Shown one piece after another: positions 48,569 through 61,400 of a stretch of DNA of 64,000 nucleotides. Within the stretch, counting starts at the first letter, position 1. Each line of letters begins with the position of its first letter. The notes under the pieces were generated by a model that made no database searches, had not been told where the DNA came from, and saw only the letters and a list, made by a program, of their open reading frames with translations. The translations under genes were made by a program, and so were the position numbers. Source of the stretch: Astropecten irregularis (Eukaryota; Echinodermata; Asteroidea; Paxillosida; Astropectinidae); assembly GCA_963971285.1 (NCBI GenBank), contig OZ020253.1, forward strand, positions 19,728,528-19,792,527, read 5' to 3'.

Positions 48569-49214
48569 ATGCCATGTGGGAGTGACCCTGTCTGGTTTGA
48601 CTTGAGGGAACAAAAAGCCCAGAGACACGTACTATACATATCATTGTGTGCGATTGATTTGTGCTTTTCATATGCAAAGGTCATTGGTAAACCAGGACAT
48701 ATTCAGTGTTCAGGCTGCACACCCTCATTGCTGTACCAACAGTCATACTTTGTACACGTTGTATGCTGGAGCATATAATCGTTCACATCAATTGATGAGT
48801 TAACATAAAAGTGAAGTTTCATTTACACGTTGCCCAATAACCATTGAGCCTGTGAAACTGTAAGTACAATATTAATATGTATGGTATTGATGTAGTCATT
48901 GTAACTAATCTGACGTGGTTTTATTTTTAATGAATCTTCAGGACATTTCAATGTAATTTTAGACACAGAAGGACTATTCCACTACATGAAGAAAACAGCA
49001 GCAAATTTCACTGGCAGCGCCACCCATACATGCCATATTATCTTGTTTGTGTTGATAAAGATGTTTTATTCAATGGCCAAGAGTCCCAAGACTGAGGGGG
49101 TAATTTACAATCATGACAATTAGGCATCTTAACATCTCATGGGGGTACTGTATGGGTAAAGTCGGAGCAGCCTGCATGAAATGGCAGATTATAGATAGCA
49201 TTGGTGAATTTACC

Positions 49215-49412
49215 ATTCGATTGACTGGAGCAGGATTCGAACCAGTGACCTCTGGAGCACCGTACCGGTGCTCTTAGCAACTGAGCTACTCAGCCGAGCC
49301 CTGTTGATGGTGTCCCTAATAATCAAATTTTTTTCTGTTAACCTGCTGCAGTAAATTTTGTTCACTTTTCAATGACGTAAGATTCAGTCAGTTTCCTTTG
49401 TGTGTTATTGAT
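49215..49412. repeat. SINE family 1: minus-strand head and plus-strand body fragment
   Basis: Minus strand: GCTGAGTAGCTCAGTTGCTA (A box) and GGTTCGAATCCTGCTCC (B box) at 49215-49315. At 49350-49412 a body fragment (TTGTTCACTTTTCAATGACG, CAGTCAGTTTCC) runs in the opposite orientation, so two fragments are juxtaposed. They sit just upstream of the first coding exon of the DOMON-b561 gene. Confidence 0.7.
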
Positions 49413-49459
49413 GTTTTTGCCGTTCTATTACCAGGGGGTTGATTTCTAACGGTGCAAGA

Positions 49460-52400
49460 ATGGCCACAAGATTGATGCTTTTCCTCGGCTTGGTGCTACC
49501 AGCGATTCTCCTTCATAAGACCCCTGTGATCTCAGCTCAAAATGTAAGTATTTTTGTAAAAATTTCCATTCGATTAAACCAACAATGGGAAACATATATT
49601 TGTCACTTTTTGTTTGGAGGGGGGGAATGTGGGGGGGGGGATGGGGGGGGGGGGGAGGGGAGACCAGATATTCAGTTGAGTTGTTTTACACTGAATGTGT
49701 TATTTCTTATTTATTCATAAAGTTATGCATTAAACCCTAACCCTCTGCACCTTCCACACAAAATAAGTGCTTCTTACCACACATTACCACAGTCTTCACA
49801 GGGGAACTGGATCATACAAACCACGAAATCCACTCTCTAGTGTATTGAAGTAAAAACCATTTGTGGTAAACTGTGGCATACAGGTGGGTTAGGGTTAATA
49901 TCAGTTTAAAATAAACGAGCAGAGTTACATTTCTAAAAAGGAAATTGTGCAAAAATGACAAAGCTTGCGGATCACCTAAAAAGGAAACAAAATCATTACC
50001 GGTATTTTAAAGGTTTAATATCCAGACGCTAATATTAATTAGATCAGCAGTGCTTTATTCATATGCTACCATGCGCTAAATGGAATAACCAGGCTGCTTA
50101 ATATGCATTCACAAATCATTGCTTTCATGTAGCTTCTTCATATTTCTTTCATACGCAGCAAACAACAGTACTAAATATCTGCCTTACACAGAAGCCACCT
50201 TAGCTAAGCTTGCTTACTTATTCCATAAATTGACTTTAGGGAAAGCAGCTTTATAATATTTTGTTAACTCCAACTCGAAATAAGGAAGGCTTGCAGATAC
50301 AGCATATATGACACTCTTTTTGGAAGGTGTGTGGTCCTGAGTAGGACCGATGAGAACAAAAGTTCTCAACATTTCGGCCAGTGTGCTCTGGCCGTCCTCA
50401 GGAGAGTGTTATACACGGTGTCTCCGCAAGCCTTACTTAGTTCTAGCATGGAGGGAGGAACTTCAAATCCTACATACCTCCAACTCACAAGTCTTTTGTA
50501 TCTGCCTTGGGGCATTGAACAAACTCTTATCACTTGTCATCCATGGGACAGAGTCTTAGTTTTAGCAGTGACCATGGTGATAGGCTTAAGAGGCACGGAC
50601 AAACCCATGACACAGCCAGCAGCAGTGGGGTAGGTGGCAGGTGGGTTAGTTCCAGTAGGCTACACTGGGGCACGAGTTGTGTCGGTCTCCAATGTTACAA
50701 CCCATGTACATCTATTATCCATAACCTTGGCTAAGTCATTGGCTATGGCTGTTGCTAATGGCAAGAGTGCATATGTCTGCAGTGAAGCATCAATGCTGTC
50801 TGTGGAAACATGCTTAGCCACAGCCATAGCTGTTAATAATTCAGATCTGGCCTGTTAATCCTAATAAGGAAAAAGTTACAGATTTACATACTGTACTGTA
50901 CACCTGTTACTGTATATTATGTGTGCGAATGTGTAACAGGTGCACATTAATTGATTGAAGGATAATAGATGTACTAGTTCATGTAACCTGGACACTGTCA
51001 TAAGTCGTGCTTCAGTGTGGTGGAATGACCCATAAGTGTGCAGTAACATCAGTGACGTAGCATGCCTCACTCAAAATACCAACTGTTTCTTTCAAGATAA
51101 TTTCTACCTGGGATATAATCCCATAATCTTTGACTGTGTGCTTTGTGTTCAATTTTATCACTCCATACTGATTGTCTGTAACTTACACATTCCAAGTTTC
51201 CAATGATGACCTTAAATCTAACTCTCTGCGTTGCAGCCTCAGGGGCAATAGCATTTAGCCAATAAGTAGCAAAAAATCTGCTTAGCATAAAAATATCCAT
51301 TTATGCTTGGCTGGAGCTTGGAAGCAACTTCACCAGGCAATTGTCATTCAAAGTGCCAAACCGTAAGAGTAACAAAATGTTTGGCAAAGGACATGACAGA
51401 CAGCAAGTGGAAATTTTGACTGGCTTTCTGTTTGGCATGAATTGTTCTCTTTTATTTGCTAAGCAAAGTTGTTGTTGCTAAGCGGTTTCATGAAATTGGA
51501 CCCCAGATATTCTATGAATCTTCTGATTTGAGTTGCACTAACCAAACGTGTGGGGAGGAGGAAGGGGTTGATCGTGCATGGAATGTTACACTAACAGCAT
51601 GCACAGGATTTTGTATGCCCCCTGTCAGCTGTTTTCAGCTATTTTTTATCATTGGACTATCTCATCCCTGGTCATGCCTGTCTGTTAGAGAATGTCTAAA
51701 ATAAAAAAAGGCAATTTTGAAAACAACATGGTAGATCATATACACTGTCTTCATCTGCATATTATATCTGTACCATGTGCTTGTTGCATATGGAAGACTT
51801 TTGAGACGTTGGCGGCAGCAGACTGAAGTCTCATTTTTGCTACAATGTAGTTGCGCTATCAAGTTGGAGACCCAGCCCCAAAGTCTCCCATTTTTTAGTT
51901 TGGTTTCTGTTTTGATTAATCCTTACTAGCATACTAATATACATGTACATTTTGATATGATGATTCATGCACATTAAAGGTAGTATCATACTTTGGTAAG
52001 AAATAAAAACAGAAATGTTCACAGATTTACGTATAACTCACAGGGTATGAAGATGGTGGTGGTAGAAATATACCGTTAATTTTTTTCCGCCTGAAATGGT
52101 GTATTTATCCAGAAATTAGTCAAACAACGACCGAAAGTCTTTTTGATCTTATAAAAGATCAAAAATAAAAGAGAAAAGACCTAAGAAATACTGTGGCTGT
52201 TTTTCAATGTTTTCTCAAAAAGTTGGCACCGTATGGGACTGAAATTTTCAAAGATGACTATTATTATATCGTCCTTGATATTTTTGCCCATGAATCTGTA
52301 TTTCATGGACAAAAACCAAAGTATGATATTACCTTTAAGAACTTGTGTGTCTGTTTCTACACTGTTTCATGATTTACACATGTTTTGCTATGTATCAGGT

Positions 52401-55400
52401 TCCAAATATTGGAATATTTACAATAATTATAACTGATACTTCCATGCAATTCAAGCCGAGGCTGTGACGGTTGCACCAAAGCAAGCGATTGTTCCTACTT
52501 TCATTTTTAAGCAAGGACACCGGTCATACACATTACAATTCTGATAGTGCTAGGATTTTTATCTGGTTAAAGGTTAACTGACCGGGATTTAATTATCAGG
52601 TTACAATTTTTCACTAACCGTTAACCGAAACTGAAAAAAAAAAAAAAAGGGACGAACCTTTGGCTCATGCTCAACAACCCAAAAAGTGTAAACTGTACAA
52701 TTTCAGTCTGTTAATTTGTCCATTTTGCCAAGTATAAACACGCTTTTCACATACTGGATCTAAAAGAAACATTGTGTACTTGATCTAAATGCTTGATCTA
52801 AAGAATAACATCATAAAAAGCATTCTGAAAGCGATGATCACATTGAAGAAGACGTATACCATAGATTGCACATGTTGCACGTTATTATATAGATTAGCTG
52901 TTAACCTGATTTTTTTGCTATCAGTATTACCGGATATGAAATTACCCGATTTTGCCCACCACTAAATTCTGACTATTAAATGAATGATTCACCATTGTCT
53001 TTGTCATTGTAGCTGAATGGCTGTGGAGCAAACAAAGGTTGTTTCAAGCAGCCTGTGGACTGCACTGGGAATGACTGCCGAGCCTACGTAACATGGGAAA
53101 CAACAGCAGACAATCAGACTAGGTTTTCCATGAGGGCCATGGCGGCAGCATGGGTGGCTGTGGGACTCCGCCCCTCCAATGCCACTGGGAATGGCATGGT
53201 GAGTTACTCAATTACTCAAAGATTACTCAGCATCTTAGTGATATTAAACTCAACTATTTGATGAATACTCACCTACTCAACGATTACTCAATGAACACTC
53301 AACTACCCAACAACACTCAACTACTTCATGAATACTCGTCTACTCAATTATTACTCAATAAACCCTCAACTACTCAATAAATACTAAATGATCACTCAAC
53401 TACTCGTTTAAAATCCCACTACCCAATGAATACTCGACCAATCAGTGATTAATCAGCCCCTCAATGATCAATCAACTAGTCAACAATTACTCAACTACTC
53501 AATAGTTACTCGACTATCCAGAAAACTCATCAGTGTCAATATTTTCATGAGTTCTTATTTCAGAAGTTGAATATGATGTGTGTATTTGAATTTTTCCAGA
53601 TTCCAGCTGATGTATATGCATGCACTAATAAGAATGCGGTGAGACGATCAGAGAATAAACGACCTGGTGGTAGTTTGAACTCCGTTGACAAAGCAATACC
53701 TACTGTAAGTAGGGTGCTTCAATGTTTTGTTTGTTTGTAATTTTTTTCAGAAATGTAGATGTGTTTTGATTTATATCACTGTGTATTAGTGACTTGGTTG
53801 GTTGGTGAGAGTACCTAGGCCATACACAGGTTGAATTTGGGCCTGAAACCTTGGCCCAATTTATTGGCCCTGCTAATAGTGCTTACCACAGAATTCTGAG
53901 CTTATGATCTCATTTATTGCTTACAGGATTAGTGCTGTATACTTACGTTAACCTAGTAAGCGAGGAAACCTCCATTGACCCGAACTACGCACACCACTCA
54001 ATTGAAAAGTCTTCCCTAATCCACGACAAAGGATCTCATAAGCACATAGCTTTCTGCTTCCGTAAGCAGTGATTCTACTCTAACACCTGAACACCAAGCA
54101 GAGCCCTGCTGTTCTCTTGTGCTTGTGTGTCTATAAATCGCTGCTGAATTGCCATGACGGGCCGGCTGGTATGAATTTTACCGCAATCCGCTGTTATTTA
54201 CAAAATTGCTTGAAATCATCAAAATTCAGTATGAAATTTTGACTGCAGCTGTCAAAATTAAGCTACAACTCAGATCAGGGGTGAATTACGCACATCTGCT
54301 AAGAGTTTTAGCTTAGCAAATATTGTTAAACTACTCAAACTCCATGTGATGTACACTTTTGCATAACTGGTCCTCACCTTAGTGTGAACACATTTGCTTA
54401 TTCTTGTCGCTGATATTGGCTGGATGGTTTCTGTCCACAGGGTGCCATAACCGATGCATCTGTAATCATCAGTGACAACATTATCAGCTGCATGTTTACA
54501 AGGAAGCCCAACGTGGCGGACGATCCCAAATTCTATGACATCAGTGGGACTAACATGTACAAGGTCCTCCTGGCCATAGGGGACAACATCAACACAGATG
54601 GTAGGTCTTGAGTTAGCTGTGCTGTAGCCTTCAAAAATACTGAAAGTGGTCGATTTCACAAAGATTTGCGATTCATCTTTTAGATGAGTTGTTCATGTTT
54701 CCATAGCAGCTAGTATTGTAACATCACACATTGCTTAGCAATTAAGATAGATATGTTGCGATCTGTTTTAGCCTTTTGTGAAATCGAGCCCTGGTCTGAT
54801 TCCAACTGCACTATCCCATCTCAGATAACTTGCTGAGGCTCAAGCCTCCGCGAAGATGGATGTATGATGAGCAAGGTGGAAGAGACATCACAAGGCACGT
54901 TCACGCACACCAAAATGCGCGACTATTTGGGTTGTGCTCCAAATCGCGACCCAAATAATTGCGCGACCCAAATAATTGCGCGACCCAAATAATTGCGCGA
55001 CCCAAATAATTGCGCGACCCAAATCGCACCGGTACCATTTTTATCAAACTGCCCGTACGCAATGAAGCGTAAAGTTGGCATGCATCCTGTGCTAAACTCG
55101 CGGTCCCGCCTTGCATGATGGGATATTAAAAAATGGTATTCTTTGGTGCACTGTTCACACAGCAAACAATTGCGACTATTTGAAAAAAGACGCACTATTA
55201 GTGTGATTTGAATCGCGCTCCAAATCGCGGTTATTTGTGTCCACACACAAATAAGCGCGACTATTTGGGTCGCGCTGCAAATCGCGACCCAAATAGTCGC
55301 GCTTTTTTGGTGTGTGTGAACATGCCTACTGTCTTATTTTTATCTTGAGCGCTAATCACACTCTCTCTCTCTCTCTGGCATGTCTGGCTTGCTTGCAGGA

Positions 55401-58400
55401 ACCATCAGTACCAGGACACATCAGGGTCGATGGTCAACGGCCACAGCTGTGAGCTTGCAGCTGGACTTCAGTCCGCCACCAACAGCACAAAGTGAAGAAA
55501 GACTAGCCAAGGCCCACGGTTAGTACAATCCCGATGCTTGCCAGTTAAACTGAAGCTGCTGTAAGCGTGGCCTCGTTCGGGACCAGGAAGCCTTACAAGA
55601 TGCACTGTCCATTGAATGTCAAATACCTGTATTCTGTAGCAGGAAATCCATTCAACTTTCAAAGTCCTCTCTGTTTATTTCTACTTTTTCTTTGTGGGTT
55701 GTCAGTCTACGCAGTTAATACCTAATTAATTAATTAGTATCTAATGTGAGTAGGCATGGTTTATAGACATGAGCAATCTTGTGCTTTGTGCAGGCTGTTT
55801 GAATTAATTCTTTTAGCTTACAACAAATATTCCCGCTGAATTCAACCATGAGCAGAGCTATGAATCTGGGCCCTGGGGTCGATTTCACCAAACTCATCGT
55901 TATTAAATATCAATCGGAGGACTTATGATCGAGTTACGATGCGTAGTATACGATGGGTTATCCTTCGTAACTCGATCGTAGAGCTTGATGGATGAAATAC
56001 CTGATCATGGGATACTACATTACTCCAGATGTCTTCCTTTTCTTCCTTAATTCAGCCTCTTTGATGGTGATCGCCTGGGTGGGATTCGCTAGCATCGGCA
56101 TCACCCGATGAATCTGGGTCCTAGGGTCGATTTCACCAAATCGTAACTAAATATCAATCGTAGGACTTATGATGCATTGCAGCCCTGCATAGTATACGAT
56201 AGGTTATCCTTCGTAACTCGAGTTATGATTGATAGTAATGTAAGGCTTCGTGAAATCGACCCCTGCTAGGATGAAATACCTGATCATGGGATACTACTTG
56301 TAATGACTCCAGATGTCTTCCTATTCCTCCTTGATTCAGCCTCTTTGATGGTAATCGCCTGGGTGGGATTTGCTAGCATCGGTATCACCCTGGCACGGTA
56401 CTTCAAACCGATGTGGCCCACCTCCAAACTCCTTGGCCAGAAAGTCTGGTTCACGGTGAGCAACAATCACACTTTCCCAACACCTACTCTTCCAACATTG
56501 GGGCATTTTGTGAAATTCAATTAAATTTTTCCCCGCAAACCCAAACAATTCATCATTCCATGTACCGGTATTTCATTATTAGTGGTATCTTTTTTTTTTT
56601 TTTGGTTTCAGATCCACAGGACTTGCATGGTGACCTGCATGGTGTGTTTCATCACAGCGTTTATCCTGATCTTTGTCAATGAGAAAGGATTCGTAGACGT
56701 TGGAGTAAGTTGCAGACATTCAGATGAAGAAAAGAATTGGCTTTATACGAAAATTAGGTTTGCCCTCACCCGTGTATATATTATACATTAGAATGCATAT
56801 GATAAATCATGTGCCGGCTGTGGTGGGATTCGAACCCACATCCTCCTGATTACTTGTGTAGATGTCATACGACTAGACAACCCAAGCAATCTGGGGGTCA
56901 GGGGGTTAACTGGAATCCAATATCGCAGTGGTCATTGGCCCATCAGCCAGTTGAGCAAAATTAAATGTCACAGCAAGAAGCTTCACTCGGTAATTATTCA
57001 CTCTTTTGTTAATAATGACCTATGTCCGAGCCAAAAACAAAAACTCGGGACGTGTACGCCACTAGCTTGACTAATCTAATTCCATTTTATAATTAGTGAG
57101 AATAAATCATAAAACAAAGAGCAATCTCCCCCTCCAAAACAAATTAAAACCCGAAAATAATAGTATAGTAATTTATAGTAATTATAGTGATAATAGTAAT
57201 TTGGGCAAACTTTAAAAGTTCTTTAATAAAGATTTTCTTGCCTCCATCTGTGAACTTTGGCAATAGCAACTTTATGAGGCACAGTCCTGGAGCCATGATT
57301 AGTTTTATGTCAGTCCCAACCCATAAATTGATAGAAAATTTGCAGAAGAGAGCACCATTGATTTGACGAACTCATATTTGATCGCTCGTGTCATCTCTTG
57401 ACTCCCCTGCAGGAAACCATTGCGGTAACTCACGCTGTGTTGGGGATCATCGTGACGATTCTGGGCATTGTCAACCCTATCATGGCCCTCTTCAGGCCAC
57501 ACCCAGGGACACCAAAGTAAGAATCATTCCATCGGCCTGAAAATAGCCAAGCTCTTTTCGTTCGTTTGTGTGAAGACTCAATCAGACCAATGACAAAGCA
57601 GCCTCAACTGACAAACATCTTCAGAAAACGTAGGCTAAAGTGGTTTGGTCATGTGCAACGCATGGGCAATGAGAGAACACCAAAACTGCTATACCTGTGG
57701 AAACCAACTCATGGGAAGCGCAGACGTGGTCGGCCTAAAACTACATGGAGAGATGTCATTCAGAGAGATCTCTCACTCCTAGACACTGGGTGGTCAGTTG
57801 AAGATGCAGAAATGGCAGCTCAAGATCGGTCCATTTGGAAGTTTTTCTCAAAAAACAGCAAGTGCAGATAATGCATGAAGCTTTCCAGTTAGTTAGTTAG
57901 TGTGAGGACTACCAACAAAGTACATCAGCTAGCAGGGAAGGTCCTGATTTAGCCAGAACGTGGTGTCGTCATCCATCTCCAGGCATCTAGAAGCTCTGTG
58001 AAGCATTTTTGCTAAGCAATAATAATTTGGCTAACCAGATTTCGCATCATTTCTTCAGCCTCATATCTTGAAACTTGTTTTTGATTTTTGTAATACGGTA
58101 CTTGTTTGGTTTGTTTAACAGTCGACCTTACTTCAACTGGGCCCATTTTCTGGTTGGAATCTTGGCCCATCTTGGTGGATGTGAGTATATTCTACTTTAG
58201 CTGAGCTTTTTCCTTTAAACTTTTTGTTGTGGCCACTTTTCAGGCAAATGAGATTATAGATGCAAATTAGGCTTGGTTGGAATATATCAGCACTGGAACT
58301 GATTGCGCTGGGATTTGAACCCACGACCTCCTACTTGCTAACTAGTGCAAGTGTCATACCACTTGTTCACCAAACTTAGGAGACAAGCATGATAATTTGA

Positions 58401-61400
58401 ATCCAATATTGTAATTGCTGGTGCCACAATTCATCACTTCAAAATGGAAACGTTTTTTCCATTGTAAACTCGTCTCTATGTAGGACCCAACTGGACCAAC
58501 AATTATTCACAAATTGTCAATGCCGATTTAAAGTTTACGGTAGTGGCACAGTGCATATCAGTAGGAATTTTGTATGTTTTGTGCCAAGAAATGTAAGAAT
58601 GACAAGTTTGGGTTGAAACATCCAAAGTTTTGAGGTTGGGTATTTCCAGTATAAATTTTCAAAATGAGCAGAGGGAAAAACGGAAAGACTTTATGTTATA
58701 TTTATTGTTTGGTCTTTATTTGCTCAGTGACGACCGTCCTTTTGGGGATCGGCTACAATTCCAGTGGTCTGCTAGATGGTCTTCCTGACTACGTCTTCAT
58801 CGTGACAGTCGTCTTTGTCGTGTTTCACTTCCTGATTTGGATTCTGTTTGAAGTCCAGCGCTGCATGACAGAGAGCATAGGTACTCAACCCTTCACCCTG
58901 TGGGGTCAGATATTCCTTGACATTCTCAGAAAGAAATCTGCCCTTGGCTAAGGGGGCTGTTATGAGAGAAACTGGCGCAAACCAATCAGTGGCTTCAAGA
59001 CAATGACCAGGGGCTCTAAGGCAATGACCAGGGGCATCAAGGCAATGACCTGGCACTATAAGGAAATGATCAGGGGCACAAAGGCAATCACCAGGGGCGC
59101 CAAGAAAATGACCAAGGGTATCAAGGCAATGACTAAGGGCATCCAGGCAATGACCAGGGGCACCAAGGCAATGACTAAGGGCATCAAGGCAATGACCAGG
59201 GGCGCCAAGAAAATGACCAAGGGCATCAAGGCAATGACCAGGGATACCAAGACACTGACCAGGGGCATCAAGGCAATGACCGGGGGAACAAGGGAATGAC
59301 CATCTCAGCCCAATTGATCGTGCTATTCGGCAGTCATACTTGTACACTGACCAACACTGTCCTCACAAATTATCATTATTTACTCCGTGGTTGGGCAATT
59401 GCCATTGCTCCTGAGAGCGCTTTTTATTCATTTCTTTTATTTTCTCTTCGCAGCCCGTAATAACGACATCCCTTTGAAGGGATCGGGAAATGCCGATTCG
59501 ACCAATCACCTGACAGGAACAGAAGATGATCCGCCAATGGTAAGCCGGTCGTTCTCTCTTTTCAGGTCTTAGCTAAAAAACAATGACCCGAAACCAGTCC
59601 CTAAATAAAGAATACTTCAACCAATCATATGACAGCAATAACAGCTTCTGACCAATCACAGCCTTAGCCCTTGTCCGAGCATACACTTGCAAATTATATT
59701 AATATTTCCTTGTAATTCTATAATAGTGCTTCATTTCCAGAGACATGTGCACGGATTTTTATCTCACTGTGACCATACTCAAGCTTAATAACCAGATTAT
59801 ATTAACAAATTGAAAGGATTTATACAAGTAATAAACTGCTGCAAACTGCTCATCAGCCAAAAAAATGACCTCAAATTTTATAAAATACTTGGAGTTAGGA
59901 GGGCCTGACGCGTTTCGGTCCTAACAGGATCTTTATCGAAGGCTAAAATGGAACAAATAGAAAGGAGTCAAACTGTATGGAATTGGAATATGATCGCATT
60001 TCATTTGTTTCGATAAATTTGATGTGTCATATTATACTGTGGAATGTTGCTATGTTAAATGGGATTCAGATATATTGTCCGCTATAGCGGTCATTCGTTA
60101 TAGCGATTTTAAGCCTCCATTGCTTTGGCATTCGATAAAAATAGACCTGATAATTAAGTTGTGTTTTGAAAACTTCTGTAGCTGCTTCCACTTTCCTTGT
60201 TTTGTCTGAAGAACAACTTATAGATGTTCTCTGCAGATTGTCAGTTATTTTGTCTCTTTGACATTTTACATGTCGTTCTCCACTTTCCCTTTGCCTTCGA
60301 TAATTTCTCACTTCATGGCGACTCTCATCTGTTCAAATCTTACAGTACTACTTCATTGACCATACTTTGCGGATGTTTGATGTATGTTTGTTTTTCTATT
60401 AACCTACACCTCGATCTTGCCATTTCGGCTAGCTTTCTGAATTCTACTGAAGGATAACACTGTTGCAGTATCCCTATGGCACATTCTGTAACCCTAACTA
60501 ACCCTGCCCCTGGGCATTTTGGCTAGGAACCGTCCTGAATCTTCCAAAGTCCAGCACTGTGCAGTATCCCTACCCTAACCCCCTGGGCATTTTGACTAGG
60601 AACCTTCCTGAATCTTCCAAAGTCCAGCACTGTGCAGTATCCCTACGGCACATTCTGTAACCCTATACCCCTTGGGCATTTTGGCTAGGAACCGTCCTGA
60701 ATCTGCCAAAGTCCAGCACTGTGCAGTATCCCTACGGCAGATTCTGTAACAAGAAACCACAGGGCTTTTTGTCGAGGAACCTTTCTGCGTCTGACTCGGA
60801 GTCTGTATTTGATACAGTGCTTCCTCAATTATTTGTAAAACATTTTGGGGTGGTCGTGTTGTGAAACATCTTTGTATCGACAGACGTTCCTTAAAATAGT
60901 GGATGCAGTGGGGGTTGTTTCTTCTTCACCGATCTTCTTTGGCCTTGGAGTTCCCCTAGCAACTGTCATCACCTAGCAACAGGACATCATGATACCTGGG
61001 AACGGGATTTCTGTACTGTCGGTGTCAGAGAGTTCCTCAATTGATTTTAACATTTTTGTTTTTGCTGATATTCTGTCCACACTTTGCCTCACACACAGGA
61101 TGCATTTCTGCCCGAGACTGACTGTATTTCGCAAGTCACTAAAGAGGTTGGGGCCTTTTGTTTGTTGTTGTTGTTGTTGTTTTCATTTGTGAACGACGTT
61201 CTCTTTGATCTGATTGGTCTAACTCACTTGTTTGTGGTTTCTGTTTGTGGCCTCATACACGAATGCATTTGTTTATGTTGACATTTCTGTGGGTATCTTG
61301 TGGACCCTCTCTTTGTGGGGCGTTTCCGTGGGAAGGTTTTTTGTTGTCTGTTTCCAGGGGCCATTTTCATGGAGCTGCTAAGCACAAATATTTGCTTAGC

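Larger units (their letters stand above)
38316..48904. repeat. Tandem segmental duplication, unit 2
   Basis: Begins at the recurrence of ATTTTGTTGCTAAAATTGAG and ends where the match to the end of unit 1 (GTAGTCATTGTAA) stops at about 48904. It holds BBOX copy C. Unit-2-specific insertions are at 44339, 44914 and 46547, plus a segment at about 46936-48568. Confidence 0.9.

Noticed and set aside
57566..57871. Independent host gene in intron 8
   Set aside because: Its motifs are those of a non-LTR retrotransposon C-terminus and it lacks a promoter or upstream exons.
58772..59347. 191-residue minus-strand frame of Cys/His/Leu repeats
   Set aside because: It consists of the 21-bp minisatellite plus antisense of exon 10, so it is best explained as a repeat artefact.
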